DNA from: RYN-230 sp963844695 | GTDB lineage: Bacteria > Actinomycetota > Actinomycetes > Streptosporangiales > Streptosporangiaceae | Assembly: GCA_963844695.1 (NCBI GenBank) | Contig: CAWJPL010000003.1 | Location: 92,857 to 156,856, forward strand | Length of the DNA: 64,000 nucleotides | Reading direction: 5' to 3' | Shown: piece after piece, positions 8,998 to 16,846 of the stretch | How positions within the stretch are numbered: the first letter of the stretch is position 1 | Layout of the letters: each line of letters starts with the position of its first letter | Translations under genes and position numbers: made by a program | The notes under the pieces: generated by a model | The model's input: the letters and a program-made list of their open reading frames with translations, nothing else | The model's database searches: none | What the model was told of the DNA's origin: nothing

Positions 8998-10581
8998 ATG
9001 AGCACCTTCATCTCGGAACCGGGTACCCGGCTCGGCGGTCGCTACCGGCTCGAGGACCGGGTCAGCGACGCCACTGGCTGGGCGGCGTGGAAGGCCATCG
9101 ACGAAACTCTGGCCCGTCCGGTCGCCGTGCTGACGTTCGCCCCGGGTTTCCCGCGGATCCGCGAGGTGCTCACCGCCGCGCGCGCCGCGAGCAGGCTCAC
9201 CGACGCGCGGCTGGCCCAGGTCTTCGACGTGGAGGACGACTGGGATTCTGCGTACGTGGTGATGGAGTGGGTGGCCGGTGACTCGCTCGACGACCTGCTC
9301 GCGGACGGCCCGCTCGATCCCGCCCGGGGCGCCGAGATCGTGGCCGAGGCCGCCGAGGCCATGGCCGCCGCGCACACCTCCGGGGTGCCCCACCTCTGCC
9401 TGACCCCGCAGTCGCTGCGCTGGACCCCGGGCGGCGGGGTGAAAGTGCTGGGCGTCGGCATCGACGCCGCGCTGTCCGACACGACCGCGGACGACCCGGC
9501 CCTGGCCGACACCCGCGGCCTGGCCATGCTCCTGTACGCGGCGCTGACCCGGTACTGGCCCGGGCCAGGGATGGGCACGCTGCCCCCGGCTCCGCTGGCC
9601 GACGGCAAGCCGTGCAGTCCCCGGCAGGTATGCGCGGGCGTGCCAGCCTCCATCGACGAGGTGGCGTCCCAGGCCCTGTTCCAGCGCCAGCGCCGCCACG
9701 GCCCGCCGCTGACCACCCCGGCGCTGTTCGCCGAGGCGCTCGAGGAGGTGATCCCGGCGCCGCTCGCCCCACCTCCCGCAGCGCCGGCTCCGGCCACCCG
9801 GGCGGGCAGCTACACCCGGCCCGGGCAATACGGCGGCTCCGCGCCCTACGGCGGGGAACCGTCGTCTGACTACCCGGGCACCGCCGGCTGGACGCCGGGC
9901 GGCGGTGGTGGCGGGTCTTACCCGCCGCCGCGGCGCAATGACAGCCGGCCGCTGGTCACCCGGCTGGCCATCGTCCTGGTCGTCTTGCTCGTCCTCGCGG
10001 CCATCGGGACCGGGGTGTACAGCCTGACCCGCTCGCACGGGGGTTCCTCGGCCAGCCAGGGGAAGTCAGGCGGCGGCTCGGCGTCCCCGTCCACCGCGGC
10101 CCACACCGTGCTCACCCCGGTCGGCGCCGAGGGGTTTGACGCACTCGGCCTGGCCTCCGACCCCGGGGACGAGGACAACGCCGGGGCCAAGTTCGCCATC
10201 GACGGCAGCACGTCCACCGCCTGGCACACCCAGTTCTACCTGTCCAGTCCGCTGCTCGGCGGCCTGAAGAAGGGCACCGGCCTGCTGCTGGACATGGGCA
10301 AGGAGGTGAGCCTGAGCTCAGTGCAGATCACCTTCGGCCCGACGGCCGGGGCCAACGTGGCCATCGAGCTGGGCAACAGCAACGCCATCTCCCCCACCGG
10401 CCTGGCCTCGTTCACCAAGGTGGCCAAGCGCAAACACCTAGGCGGCGGCACCCAGACCTTCCCGACCAGCAGCACGCACAAGGGGCGTTATCTGTTGATC
10501 TGGTTCACCAAGCTGCCGCCTAACAACGCCGGCCAGTTCCAGGCCTTCGTCTACAACGTCGTCGTGCGGGGATCGGGCTGA
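8998..10581 (+). CDS. Membrane pseudokinase of the MviN/MurJ cluster
   Basis: A 527-residue protein with an N-terminal kinase-like domain (residues 1-260), a Gly/Pro/Tyr-rich linker, one membrane helix (LAIVLVVLLVLAAIGTGVY, about residue 335) and an extracellular discoidin-like domain (AIDGSTSTAWHTQFY). The kinase fold is recognisable (RLGGRYRLEDRV, YVVMEWVAGDSL), but the catalytic residues are gone: the VAIK lysine reads VAVLTF, the HRD loop reads HLCLTPQSL and no DFG is present. In mycobacteria an equivalent pseudokinase plus extracellular domain is fused to MurJ (MviN) and recruits the FHA protein FhaA. Here it is a separate gene just after murJ. ATG 8998 starts directly before the kinase fold. 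The sigM start follows the stop by three bases. Confidence 0.8.
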   Translation: MSTFISEPGTRLGGRYRLEDRVSDATGWAAWKAIDETLARPVAVLTFAPGFPRIREVLTAARAASRLTDARLAQVFDVEDDWDSAYVVMEWVAGDSLDDLLADGPLDPARGAEIVAEAAEAMAAAHTSGVPHLCLTPQSLRWTPGGGVKVLGVGIDAALSDTTADDPALADTRGLAMLLYAALTRYWPGPGMGTLPPAPLADGKPCSPRQVCAGVPASIDEVASQALFQRQRRHGPPLTTPALFAEALEEVIPAPLAPPPAAPAPATRAGSYTRPGQYGGSAPYGGEPSSDYPGTAGWTPGGGGGGSYPPPRRNDSRPLVTRLAIVLVVLLVLAAIGTGVYSLTRSHGGSSASQGKSGGGSASPSTAAHTVLTPVGAEGFDALGLASDPGDEDNAGAKFAIDGSTSTAWHTQFYLSSPLLGGLKKGTGLLLDMGKEVSLSSVQITFGPTAGANVAIELGNSNAISPTGLASFTKVAKRKHLGGGTQTFPTSSTHKGRYLLIWFTKLPPNNAGQFQAFVYNVVVRGSG

Positions 10582-10584
10582 GTC

Positions 10585-11295
10585 GTGCCCGGCCAGCCCG
10601 GACCGGCGCGGCCTGATCCCCGCGGGGTATCACAGGCGGACCGCTCCGACCGCGACCTGCTGCGCAGCCACGTCCAGGGCGACAGCGAGGCTTTCGGCGT
10701 GCTGTTCGTCCGGCACCGGGAACGGCTGTGGGCCGTGGCCCTGCGCACGCTGGGCGACCAGGAGGAAGCGGCGGACGCCCTGCAGGACGCGATGATCTCG
10801 GCGTTCCGCCGGGCCGGCGACTTCCGCGGCGACTCGGCCGTCACCACCTGGCTGCACCGCATCGTGGTCAACGCCTGCCTGGACCGGATCCGCCGCCGCG
10901 CCGCGCGCCCGGCGGCCAGCGGGATGGACGAGCAGACGCTGGACGTCCTGGCCCAGGGCTCGGCGCTGGCCGATCCGGGGATAGACAAGGACACCGCGCT
11001 GGACGTGCTCGCCGCGCTCCGGACGCTGGGCCCGGACCAGCGGGCCGCGCTCGTCCTGGTGGACATGCTCGGCTACCCGGTCGCCGACACCGCCGAGATC
11101 CTGGGCATTTCCCCGGGCACGGTGAAGAGCCGCTGCGCCCGGGGCCGGGCCCGGCTGCTGCCCTTGCTGGCGCACCTGCGCGGGGCCGGCCCGGCCCCGG
11201 CGGGGGCCGGCGGGAATGCCCCGGCGGCCGGCGGGAACCAGCCAGCCGTACCGCGCGTCTCACCAGCCGAGGGAACGGGCGAGATCCAGGCATGA
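10585..11295 (+). CDS. sigM: ECF RNA polymerase sigma factor SigM
   Basis: A 236-residue extracytoplasmic-function sigma factor. Region 2 is seen as DSEAFGVLFVRHRERLWAVA and DALQDAMISAFRRAG followed by TWLHRIVVNACLDRIR. Region 4 is AALVLVDMLGYPVADTAEIL with the HTH GISPGTVKSRCARGRARL. The position after the MurJ pseudokinase and before a zinc-finger anti-sigma gene and trxBA is diagnostic of SigM in actinobacteria. It starts at GTG 10585, three bases after the upstream stop, and its TGA overlaps the ATG of the anti-sigma gene, so expression is translationally coupled. The C-terminus carries an extra Ala/Gly/Pro tail of about 35 residues. Confidence 0.9.
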   Translation: MPGQPGPARPDPRGVSQADRSDRDLLRSHVQGDSEAFGVLFVRHRERLWAVALRTLGDQEEAADALQDAMISAFRRAGDFRGDSAVTTWLHRIVVNACLDRIRRRAARPAASGMDEQTLDVLAQGSALADPGIDKDTALDVLAALRTLGPDQRAALVLVDMLGYPVADTAEILGISPGTVKSRCARGRARLLPLLAHLRGAGPAPAGAGGNAPAAGGNQPAVPRVSPAEGTGEIQA

Positions 11296-12167
11296 GAGGG
11301 CATGTGGACACGGAGTCCCTGGCGCTGTGCGCCGAAGGGCTGCTGAGCAGGCGGCAGGGCGAGCGGATCCGCGCCCACGTAGCCACCTGCCCGGAGTGCG
11401 CCGCGGCGCAGGCCCGGCTGTCGCAGGTCCCGGCCCTGCTGGCCCAGGTCCCCCCGCCCGCCCTGCCGCCCGGGATCGCGGCCCGGCTGGACGCGGCGCT
11501 GAGTGCGGAGACCGCCCGCCGCGCCGCGCAGGCTCCCGGGCTCGCGCCGGAACAGGCGGCGCCCGCCCGTTCTCCCCGGGCCGTCCCCGGCCCGCGGGCG
11601 CCCTGGTGGCGCGGGCCGCGGCTCCCGGTGGCCGCCCGGGTGCTGGCGGCGGCCGGTGTGCTGGTCGTGGCGGGCGGGGTCGGTTACGTGGTGGCCCAGT
11701 CCTCCCCGTCCACCTCGACCTCGTCCTCCTCCGTCCCGGGACCAGCCGCCGGGGTGACGCACAGCGGCGCGGCCCGCAGCGCCGAAGCCCGCCCGAACCT
11801 CAGCGTCCCCGCCTTCGGCGGCACCACGTTCACGGTGACCCGCAGCGGAACCACCTACCATCCGCACACGTTCGCGGCCCAGGCGGCCAGGGTGCTCGGC
11901 CACCCCTCCACAGGCCTGATCCGCCCCGGAAGCCAGGCTGACCACTCCCAGCGCTCCGGCCTGGCGCTGACTGGGTGCGTGACCAAGGTGGTGGGTGCGG
12001 GGCGCGTCAGTGACGTGAAACTGGTGGACCAGGCCCGATACGCGGGGCATCCGGCCACGATCATCGTGGTGGCCGCCACCCCCACCCAGCCCGGCAGGGT
12101 CTTTGTGGCCGGGACTCCCTGTTCGGCCTCAGACGCCCGAATCCTGGCTCAGGCACCGCTGGGCTGA
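11292..12167 (+). CDS. rsmA: Anti-sigma-M factor (zinc-finger, membrane-anchored)
   Basis: A 291-residue protein that begins with a ZAS-type anti-sigma domain, ESLALCAEGLLSRRQ then RIRAHVATCPECAAA (the HxxxCxxC zinc site, about residues 31-38). A Pro/Ala-rich linker, a single membrane helix (VLAAAGVLVVAGGVGYVVAQ, about residue 125) and an extracytoplasmic domain of about 150 residues follow. It overlaps sigM by four bases (ATGA), the normal arrangement for a cognate sigma/anti-sigma pair. It should hold SigM at the membrane and release it on an envelope or redox signal; the signal is not visible. Confidence 0.85.
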   Translation: MRGHVDTESLALCAEGLLSRRQGERIRAHVATCPECAAAQARLSQVPALLAQVPPPALPPGIAARLDAALSAETARRAAQAPGLAPEQAAPARSPRAVPGPRAPWWRGPRLPVAARVLAAAGVLVVAGGVGYVVAQSSPSTSTSSSSVPGPAAGVTHSGAARSAEARPNLSVPAFGGTTFTVTRSGTTYHPHTFAAQAARVLGHPSTGLIRPGSQADHSQRSGLALTGCVTKVVGAGRVSDVKLVDQARYAGHPATIIVVAATPTQPGRVFVAGTPCSASDARILAQAPLG

Positions 12168-12218
12168 TCCCGCCGCACCCGGGCCCAGCGGGTCCGGGGT
12201 GGCCTGGATCCGCATGCC

Positions 12219-12246
12219 GGGAACATGCGAGCCCTAGGATCGGTTG
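12219..12246 (+). promoter_or_regulatory. SigR/SigH-type promoter of trxBA
   Basis: GGGAAC (12219-12224), 18 bases, then GTTG (12243-12246). This matches the thiol-stress sigma consensus GGGAAT-N18/19-GTT described for SigR in Streptomyces and SigH in mycobacteria, whose classic target is trxBA. It lies 36 bases upstream of the trxB start codon. Confidence 0.75.
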
Positions 12247-12282
12247 AGGGCGTAGCAAAGTTCAGCGAAGGGCAAAGCAGAC

Positions 12283-13224
12283 GTGACCGAAGTTCGGGAT
12301 GTCATCATTATCGGCTCAGGTCCGGCCGGCTACACGGCAGCGATCTATGCGGCGCGGGCCAGGCTGGCCCCGCTGGTGTTCGAGGGATCGGTCACGGCGG
12401 GTGGTGCACTCATGCAGACCACCGACGTGGAGAACTTCCCCGGTTTCCCGGACGGCGTGCTCGGTCCGGACCTGATGGACTCGCTGCGCAAGCAGGCGGA
12501 GCGGTTCGGCGCTGAGCTCGTGCCTGACGACGTGATCGAGGTCGACCTGGCCGCCACGCCCAAGGTGGTGAAGACGCACAGCGAGACCTATCAGGCCCGC
12601 AGCGTGATCGTGGCCACCGGATCCCGGTACCGCGAGCTGGTCGTCACCGGCGAGAAGCGGTTGTCCGGCCACGGCGTGTCCTGGTGCGCGACCTGTGACG
12701 GTTTCTTCTTCCGCGACCTGGACATCGCGGTGATCGGCGGCGGTGACTCCGCGATGGAAGAAGCCACCTTCCTGACCCGGTTCGCCAAGTCAGTGACCGT
12801 GGTGCACCGCCGGGACCGGCTGCGCGCCTCCAAGATCATGCAGGACCGTGCCTTCGCCAACCCGAAGATCAGCTTCCGCTGGGACAGCGAGGTGGCCGAG
12901 GTCCTCGGTGAGGGCAAGGTCACAGGGCTGCGGCTGCGGAACACCAAGACCGGCGAGGAAGAGACCCTCAAGGTGAACGGCGTGTTCGTGGCCATCGGCC
13001 ATGACCCGCGGAGCGAGCTGTTCACCGGCCAGCTGGAGACGGACAGCGAGGGTTACCTGAAGGTCGAGCACCCGTCCACCCGGACCGGCGTGGATGGCGT
13101 GTTCGCCTGCGGTGACGTCGTGGACCACACCTACCGCCAGGCGGTGACCGCGGCCGGCACGGGATGTGCCGCCGCGATCGACGTCGAGCGGTGGCTCGCG
13201 GACCAGGCGGACCACGAGTCCTGA
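12283..13224 (+). CDS. trxB: Thioredoxin reductase (NADPH)
   Basis: The 313-residue FAD/NADPH enzyme reduces thioredoxin. The FAD-binding GSGPAGYTAAIYAARA is at residues 11-26, the redox disulfide CATC sits in SWCATCDGFFF near residue 134, the NADPH-binding GGGDSAMEEA follows, and the C-terminal FAD motif ACGDVVDHTYRQA is present. All family motifs are intact and the length is standard. It starts at GTG 12283. trxA follows after 58 bases, so the two form an operon, probably driven by the SigR-type promoter at 12219. Confidence 0.95.
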   Translation: MTEVRDVIIIGSGPAGYTAAIYAARARLAPLVFEGSVTAGGALMQTTDVENFPGFPDGVLGPDLMDSLRKQAERFGAELVPDDVIEVDLAATPKVVKTHSETYQARSVIVATGSRYRELVVTGEKRLSGHGVSWCATCDGFFFRDLDIAVIGGGDSAMEEATFLTRFAKSVTVVHRRDRLRASKIMQDRAFANPKISFRWDSEVAEVLGEGKVTGLRLRNTKTGEEETLKVNGVFVAIGHDPRSELFTGQLETDSEGYLKVEHPSTRTGVDGVFACGDVVDHTYRQAVTAAGTGCAAAIDVERWLADQADHES

Positions 13225-13282
13225 CCCGGCCCAGACCCATCAGCCTCAAACCCAACCCGACAGAGCGGAAGGAGCACCCACC

Positions 13283-13606
13283 GTGGGCGCAACCAAGGTC
13301 GTGACCGACGCGAACTTCGACACCGAGGTGGTGAAGAACGCCAAGCCGGTCATCGTTGACTACTGGGCCGAGTGGTGTGGCCCGTGTCGTCAGGTCGCCC
13401 CGGTCCTCGAGGAGATCGCGCAGGAGCACGGCGACAAGGTCAACGTGGTCAAGCTGAACATCGAGGAGAACCCGCAGACCGCCCAGAAGTACGGGATCAT
13501 GCTGATCCCGACGCTGAACGTCTTCTCCGGTGGCGAGGTCGTCAAGCAGGTAGTGGGAGCCAAGTCGAAGTCTGCGCTGCTCAAGGAGCTCGCTGACTTC
13601 ATCTGA
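13283..13606 (+). CDS. trxA: Thioredoxin
   Basis: A 107-residue thioredoxin with the canonical WCGPC active site (WAEWCGPCRQVAPVLEEIA) near residue 31 and the cis-proline loop MLIPTLNVFSGG near residue 74. It starts at GTG 13283, with GGAAGGAG at 13267-13274. An upstream in-frame start would only add sequence overlapping trxB. It is the second gene of the trxBA operon and the electron acceptor from TrxB. Confidence 0.95.
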   Translation: MGATKVVTDANFDTEVVKNAKPVIVDYWAEWCGPCRQVAPVLEEIAQEHGDKVNVVKLNIEENPQTAQKYGIMLIPTLNVFSGGEVVKQVVGAKSKSALLKELADFI

Positions 13607-13626
13607 GCTGCCGACCTCCGCCAGAC

Positions 13627-14208
13627 ATGAGTCACGACGGGGACCCGGACATCCGCACGGTCACGTCCAGCGTGATCTACGCGGACTCATGGATGTCGCT
13701 GCGCCGGGACGAGATCGAGCGCCGGGACGGCAGCCGCGGCGTCTACGCGGTGGTCGACAAGCCCCACTTCGCGCTGGTCATCCCGGCCGATTCGGGCCGG
13801 TTCTGCCTGGTCGAGGAGTATCGCTATCCAGTGCGGCGCCGGGCCTGGGCCTTCCCGCAGGGCGGCTGGCCCGGCGGCCACACGGGGGATCCCGAGGACC
13901 TGGCCCGGCTCGAACTAGCCCAGGAGACAGGGCTGCGGACCGGCGGCCTGACGCTACTCGGCTTCCTGCACAGCTCGCACGGCACGTCCAGCCAGGGCTT
14001 CCACGTGTACCTGGCCACCGGGCTGACCGAGGGCGAACCCGACCGGGAACCCGAGGAGCAGGACATGCAGCAGCGCTGGGTGTCCCGGGCGGAGTTCAAG
14101 AACATGATCCGCGACGGAACCATCACCGACGACTCGACGGTCGCCGCGTACGCCCTCCTGGTGCTGCACGAGGAGTCGCCCGGCAATCCCGCCTGCACGG
14201 CTCCGTAG
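13627..14208 (+). CDS. Nudix-fold hydrolase with a diverged Nudix box
   Basis: A 193-residue protein following trxA by 20 bases. The fold resembles ADP-ribose pyrophosphatase-like Nudix enzymes: VYAVVDKPHFALVIP, LVEEYRYPVRRRAWAFPQGG, then the helix and loop ARLELAQETGL. In the canonical box (GX5EX7REUXEEXGU) the last part should read RELxEETGL. Here the arginine is Leu and the first of the paired glutamates is Gln, so the metal-binding pattern is only partly kept. Substrate unknown. It may be an active divergent member or a nucleotide-binding protein. Confidence 0.7.
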   Translation: MSHDGDPDIRTVTSSVIYADSWMSLRRDEIERRDGSRGVYAVVDKPHFALVIPADSGRFCLVEEYRYPVRRRAWAFPQGGWPGGHTGDPEDLARLELAQETGLRTGGLTLLGFLHSSHGTSSQGFHVYLATGLTEGEPDREPEEQDMQQRWVSRAEFKNMIRDGTITDDSTVAAYALLVLHEESPGNPACTAP

Positions 14209-14232
14209 CCGTCGCTGGTGGCCTCCGGCTGT

Positions 14233-14856
14233 CTAGGCGAGGCGCAGGGCTCGTTCGGGGCTGACCGAGCCCAGCAGGCGCTCCAGGGCTACTTCCACGT
14301 CTTCGCGCCAGGACACCGCGGTCTTCAGTTCGAGCCGCAGGCGCGGGTAGTGCAGGTGCGGGCGGACGGTCTTGAACCCCACCGCGAGCAGATAGTCGGC
14401 GGGCAGCACGCAGGACAGGCCCTCCGAGCGCAGGTCACCGAACGCCTCGATCGCCTTCACCCCGCGCCGGGTCAGGTCTTTGGCCACCGACTGGACCAGC
14501 ACCCGCCCCAGGCCGCCGCCCGAGAACTCGCTGAGAATGCTCGCCGTCATCAGCAGGACCGCGTCCGCGCTCACCGGGCTGGTCGGGAAGGCCAGCGAAC
14601 GCGGTACGTACATGGGCGGCGCGTACAGCACGTAGCCGGCCGGCGCCCCGTCCACGTACACGATCTTCCCGCAGCTGCCCCAGTCCAGCAGGGTGGAAGA
14701 GATCCAGGCTTCCTTCTCCAGGGCCGGGTCCCCGACTTCCTGCGCTCGCGCGTGACCCACCGGGTCAAGCTCCCAGAACACGCACCGGCGGCAGCGTTTG
14801 GGCAGGTCGTCCAGGTTGTCCAGGGTGATACTGACGACTCGGCGCGGCACGGGCAC
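14233..14856 (-). CDS. GNAT family N-acetyltransferase
   Basis: A 207-residue protein starting at GTG 14856. An N-terminal Cys-containing segment (LPKRCRRCVFWELDPVG) precedes a GNAT core with the acetyl-CoA-binding loop SGGGLGRVLVQSVAKDL near residues 112-128. GNAT proteins of this type with the N-terminal CRRCVFWE motif are regular neighbours of the parAB/trxBA region in actinobacteria. Substrate unknown. It converges with the Nudix gene, 24 bases apart. Confidence 0.72.
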   Translation of the reverse strand: MPVPRRVVSITLDNLDDLPKRCRRCVFWELDPVGHARAQEVGDPALEKEAWISSTLLDWGSCGKIVYVDGAPAGYVLYAPPMYVPRSLAFPTSPVSADAVLLMTASILSEFSGGGLGRVLVQSVAKDLTRRGVKAIEAFGDLRSEGLSCVLPADYLLAVGFKTVRPHLHYPRLRLELKTAVSWREDVEVALERLLGSVSPERALRLA

Positions 14857-15096
14857 CCCAGGATTTCAGAAAGCGCTGCGTTGAGAAGCGCTACGGCTTG
14901 GAACGCTTACCCCCACCGGGCACCCGGCCCGTACCCGGACATGGTACCTACCGGCGCGCCGGGCGGACCTGCCATCGCTGGAGCCGATCCGGAGTTAAAT
15001 TGCAGACGCCTCACTGGTCTCTATAGCCCCAGTGGTCTCTTGCTGAACACCGTTCACCGCGGACGGCTGGCCCGGGAGTCGGCCAGCCTGCCGAAC

Positions 15097-15585
15097 TCAG
15101 CTGGCGGCGGCCCAGAGGAGATGGCGGCGCAGACGGCCCACCTGATCGGCCAGGTCCCCCTCCGCCAGCTCCGGGGCGTTCCGGAACACCTCGTCCGGGA
15201 GCGGCCGTCCCGGCGCGGGGTCGTCGGGGTACCGGGGCATGATGTGCGTGTGCACGTGCGGCACCGCGTTCCCGAACGTCATGTAGTTCAGCTGACAGGG
15301 CCCGTAGACGCCGTCAATGACTTTGGCGGTGGTCCGCACGTCCGCCCAGTACCCGGCGAGCTCCTCGTCGGTGAAGTCGCACGGATCCGCCACATGCCGC
15401 CCACCCCGGAAAACGACCACGGATGTCCCCGGCTGCGGCGGCTCCCGCAGCAAGTAGGCATCAGCCCATGAGCCCTTGAAAAACCTGACCCCCCACTGGT
15501 CCTCATCGGGGCGCCCCTCCGCACACTTAGGGCAGCCCTGGCCCCCCCGCCGCTCATCCCAGTCATTCGGCCAAGTCCTCGCCAC
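15097..15585 (-). CDS. HIT family protein
   Basis: A HIT (histidine triad) nucleotide-binding protein. The active-site triad is PHVHTHIMPRYPDD, with GNAVPHVHTH near residue 115, and the fold begins with CPKCAEGRPDEDQWGVRFF. The start is uncertain: an open frame extends to 15687, but the extra N-terminal 34 residues are Trp/Arg-rich and look non-coding. GTG 15585 (VARTWPNDWDERRGGQGC) is taken as the start, giving 162 residues. HIT proteins hydrolyse or transfer nucleotides from AMP-X compounds; the substrate here is unknown. Confidence 0.72.
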   Translation of the reverse strand: MARTWPNDWDERRGGQGCPKCAEGRPDEDQWGVRFFKGSWADAYLLREPPQPGTSVVVFRGGRHVADPCDFTDEELAGYWADVRTTAKVIDGVYGPCQLNYMTFGNAVPHVHTHIMPRYPDDPAPGRPLPDEVFRNAPELAEGDLADQVGRLRRHLLWAAAS

Positions 15586-15724
15586 CCACCCAGGATGACA
15601 CCAGCGCCGGAGCACTTTCGCATACGGGCCATAGCCCAGCCACCATCGTCTGCTCCTGGAGCCGACGCACGGGTCGCCCCCTCCCACCTATCTGAGCGAG
15701 GAGGCGCTACTAGGCTCTCCAGGC

Positions 15725-16756
15725 GTGACGACACGGAAGAGCTTCGGCAGCGACAACCACGCGGGCGCCCATGAGGCCGTCCTGCGGATGATGAGCCTCG
15801 CCAACGAGGGGGACGCACACGCGTACGGCGACGATCCCTGGACCGAGCGGGTAGCCAGGGAACTGTGCGACCTGACTGGCGCACGTGCCGCTTACTTCGT
15901 GTTCAACGGGACCGCCGCGAACGTCCTGGGCCTCAGCCTGATGCTGCGCCCCTACGAGGCGGTGATCTGCGCCGAGACCGCGCACCTGAACGTGGACGAG
16001 TGCGGTGCCGCCGAGCGCCTGCTGGGCAGCAAGCTGCTCACGGTGCCGACCCACGACGGCAAGCTCACCCCGGACCTGGTGGCCACCCGTCTCGGCGGCC
16101 GCGATGACGAACACCGGGCGCAGCCCCGCGCGGTGTGCATCACCCAGGTCACGGAACTGGGCACCTGCTATTCACTCGCGGAGCTGCGGGTGCTCCGGGA
16201 GTTCTGCCAGGGTCACGATCTCCGCCTGTACATCGACGGCGCGCGGCTGGCGAACGCGGTGGCCTACCTGGACTGCACCGTGGCCGACATCGCCGCCCAC
16301 GCTGACGTGCTCAGCTTCGGTGGTACCAAGAACGGCGCGGTCGCTGCGGAAGCCGTGCTCGTGATGGCGGAGGATCTGCTGGGCTCCGTCCCCTTCCAGC
16401 GCAAGCAACTCCTGCAACTGGCCTCGAAGATGCGCTTCCTGGCTGCGCAGTTCGCCGGGCTGCTGGAGGACCAGACCTGGCTGCACAACGCCGCGCACTC
16501 CAACCTGATGGCGCAGCGGCTCGCCGCCGGCCTTGGGGATCTGCCCGGGGTTTCCCTAGTCCAGGCCGTGCAGTCCAATGCGGTGTTCGCCGACCTGGAC
16601 CCCGGCATCACCGGGCCGCTGCAGCACGACTGGGGTTTTTACGTCTGGGACGATCAGCGGAACACGGTCCGGCTGATGACGGCGTTCGACACCACGACTG
16701 ACGATGTGGATTCATTCCTGGCCAGCATCCGTGCGGCCAGTGGTTCCCGCGTCTGA
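15725..16756 (+). CDS. Low-specificity L-threonine aldolase (PLP-dependent)
   Basis: A 343-residue fold-type I PLP enzyme that cleaves L-threonine or allo-threonine to glycine and acetaldehyde. It opens with SFGSDNHAGAHEAVLRMM and the substrate-binding GDDPWTERV, has NGTAANVLGLSLM near residue 60, and the PLP lysine in DVLSFGGTKNGAVAAEAV near residue 200. The GTG at 15725 follows a TAGGCT element (15711-15716) by eight bases, which suggests a leaderless or nearly leaderless transcript. It is transcribed away from the HIT gene and ends eight bases before the first parS site. Confidence 0.88.
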   Translation: MTTRKSFGSDNHAGAHEAVLRMMSLANEGDAHAYGDDPWTERVARELCDLTGARAAYFVFNGTAANVLGLSLMLRPYEAVICAETAHLNVDECGAAERLLGSKLLTVPTHDGKLTPDLVATRLGGRDDEHRAQPRAVCITQVTELGTCYSLAELRVLREFCQGHDLRLYIDGARLANAVAYLDCTVADIAAHADVLSFGGTKNGAVAAEAVLVMAEDLLGSVPFQRKQLLQLASKMRFLAAQFAGLLEDQTWLHNAAHSNLMAQRLAAGLGDLPGVSLVQAVQSNAVFADLDPGITGPLQHDWGFYVWDDQRNTVRLMTAFDTTTDDVDSFLASIRAASGSRV

Positions 16757-16764
16757 CTCCGCCG

Positions 16765-16780
16765 TGTTTCACGTGAAACA
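16765..16780. promoter_or_regulatory. parS centromere site 1
   Basis: TGTTTCACGTGAAACA is a perfect 16-bp palindrome identical to the actinobacterial parS consensus. It is bound by ParB and lies about 65 bases from the 3' end of parB. Confidence 0.95.
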
Positions 16781-16822
16781 CCCGCAGGGACTAACCCGGA
16801 ATTGGCTCGGGCCTCCGCGGGC

Positions 16823-16838
16823 TGTTTCACGTGAAACA
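16823..16838. promoter_or_regulatory. parS centromere site 2
   Basis: A second perfect copy of TGTTTCACGTGAAACA, 42 bases after the first and eight bases before the parB stop codon. Paired parS sites near oriC are the ParB loading point for chromosome segregation. Confidence 0.95.
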
Positions 16839-16846
16839 CCCAGCGC

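Noticed and set aside
9811..9836. Programmed +1 frameshifting at CCC-GGG-C as the cause of the gyrB and LysR breaks
   Set aside because: The same in-frame codons CCC GGG CAA occur in the pseudokinase gene at 9820-9828 and are read straight through, and GAC GGG CGC in gyrA is also read normally. The heptamer alone cannot direct a shift, so an extra base is more likely.
14857..15096. Intergenic inverted repeat CACTGG-N11-CCAGTG (15012-15034) as an operator
   Set aside because: Only six base pairs per arm and no nearby promoter elements; too weak to support.
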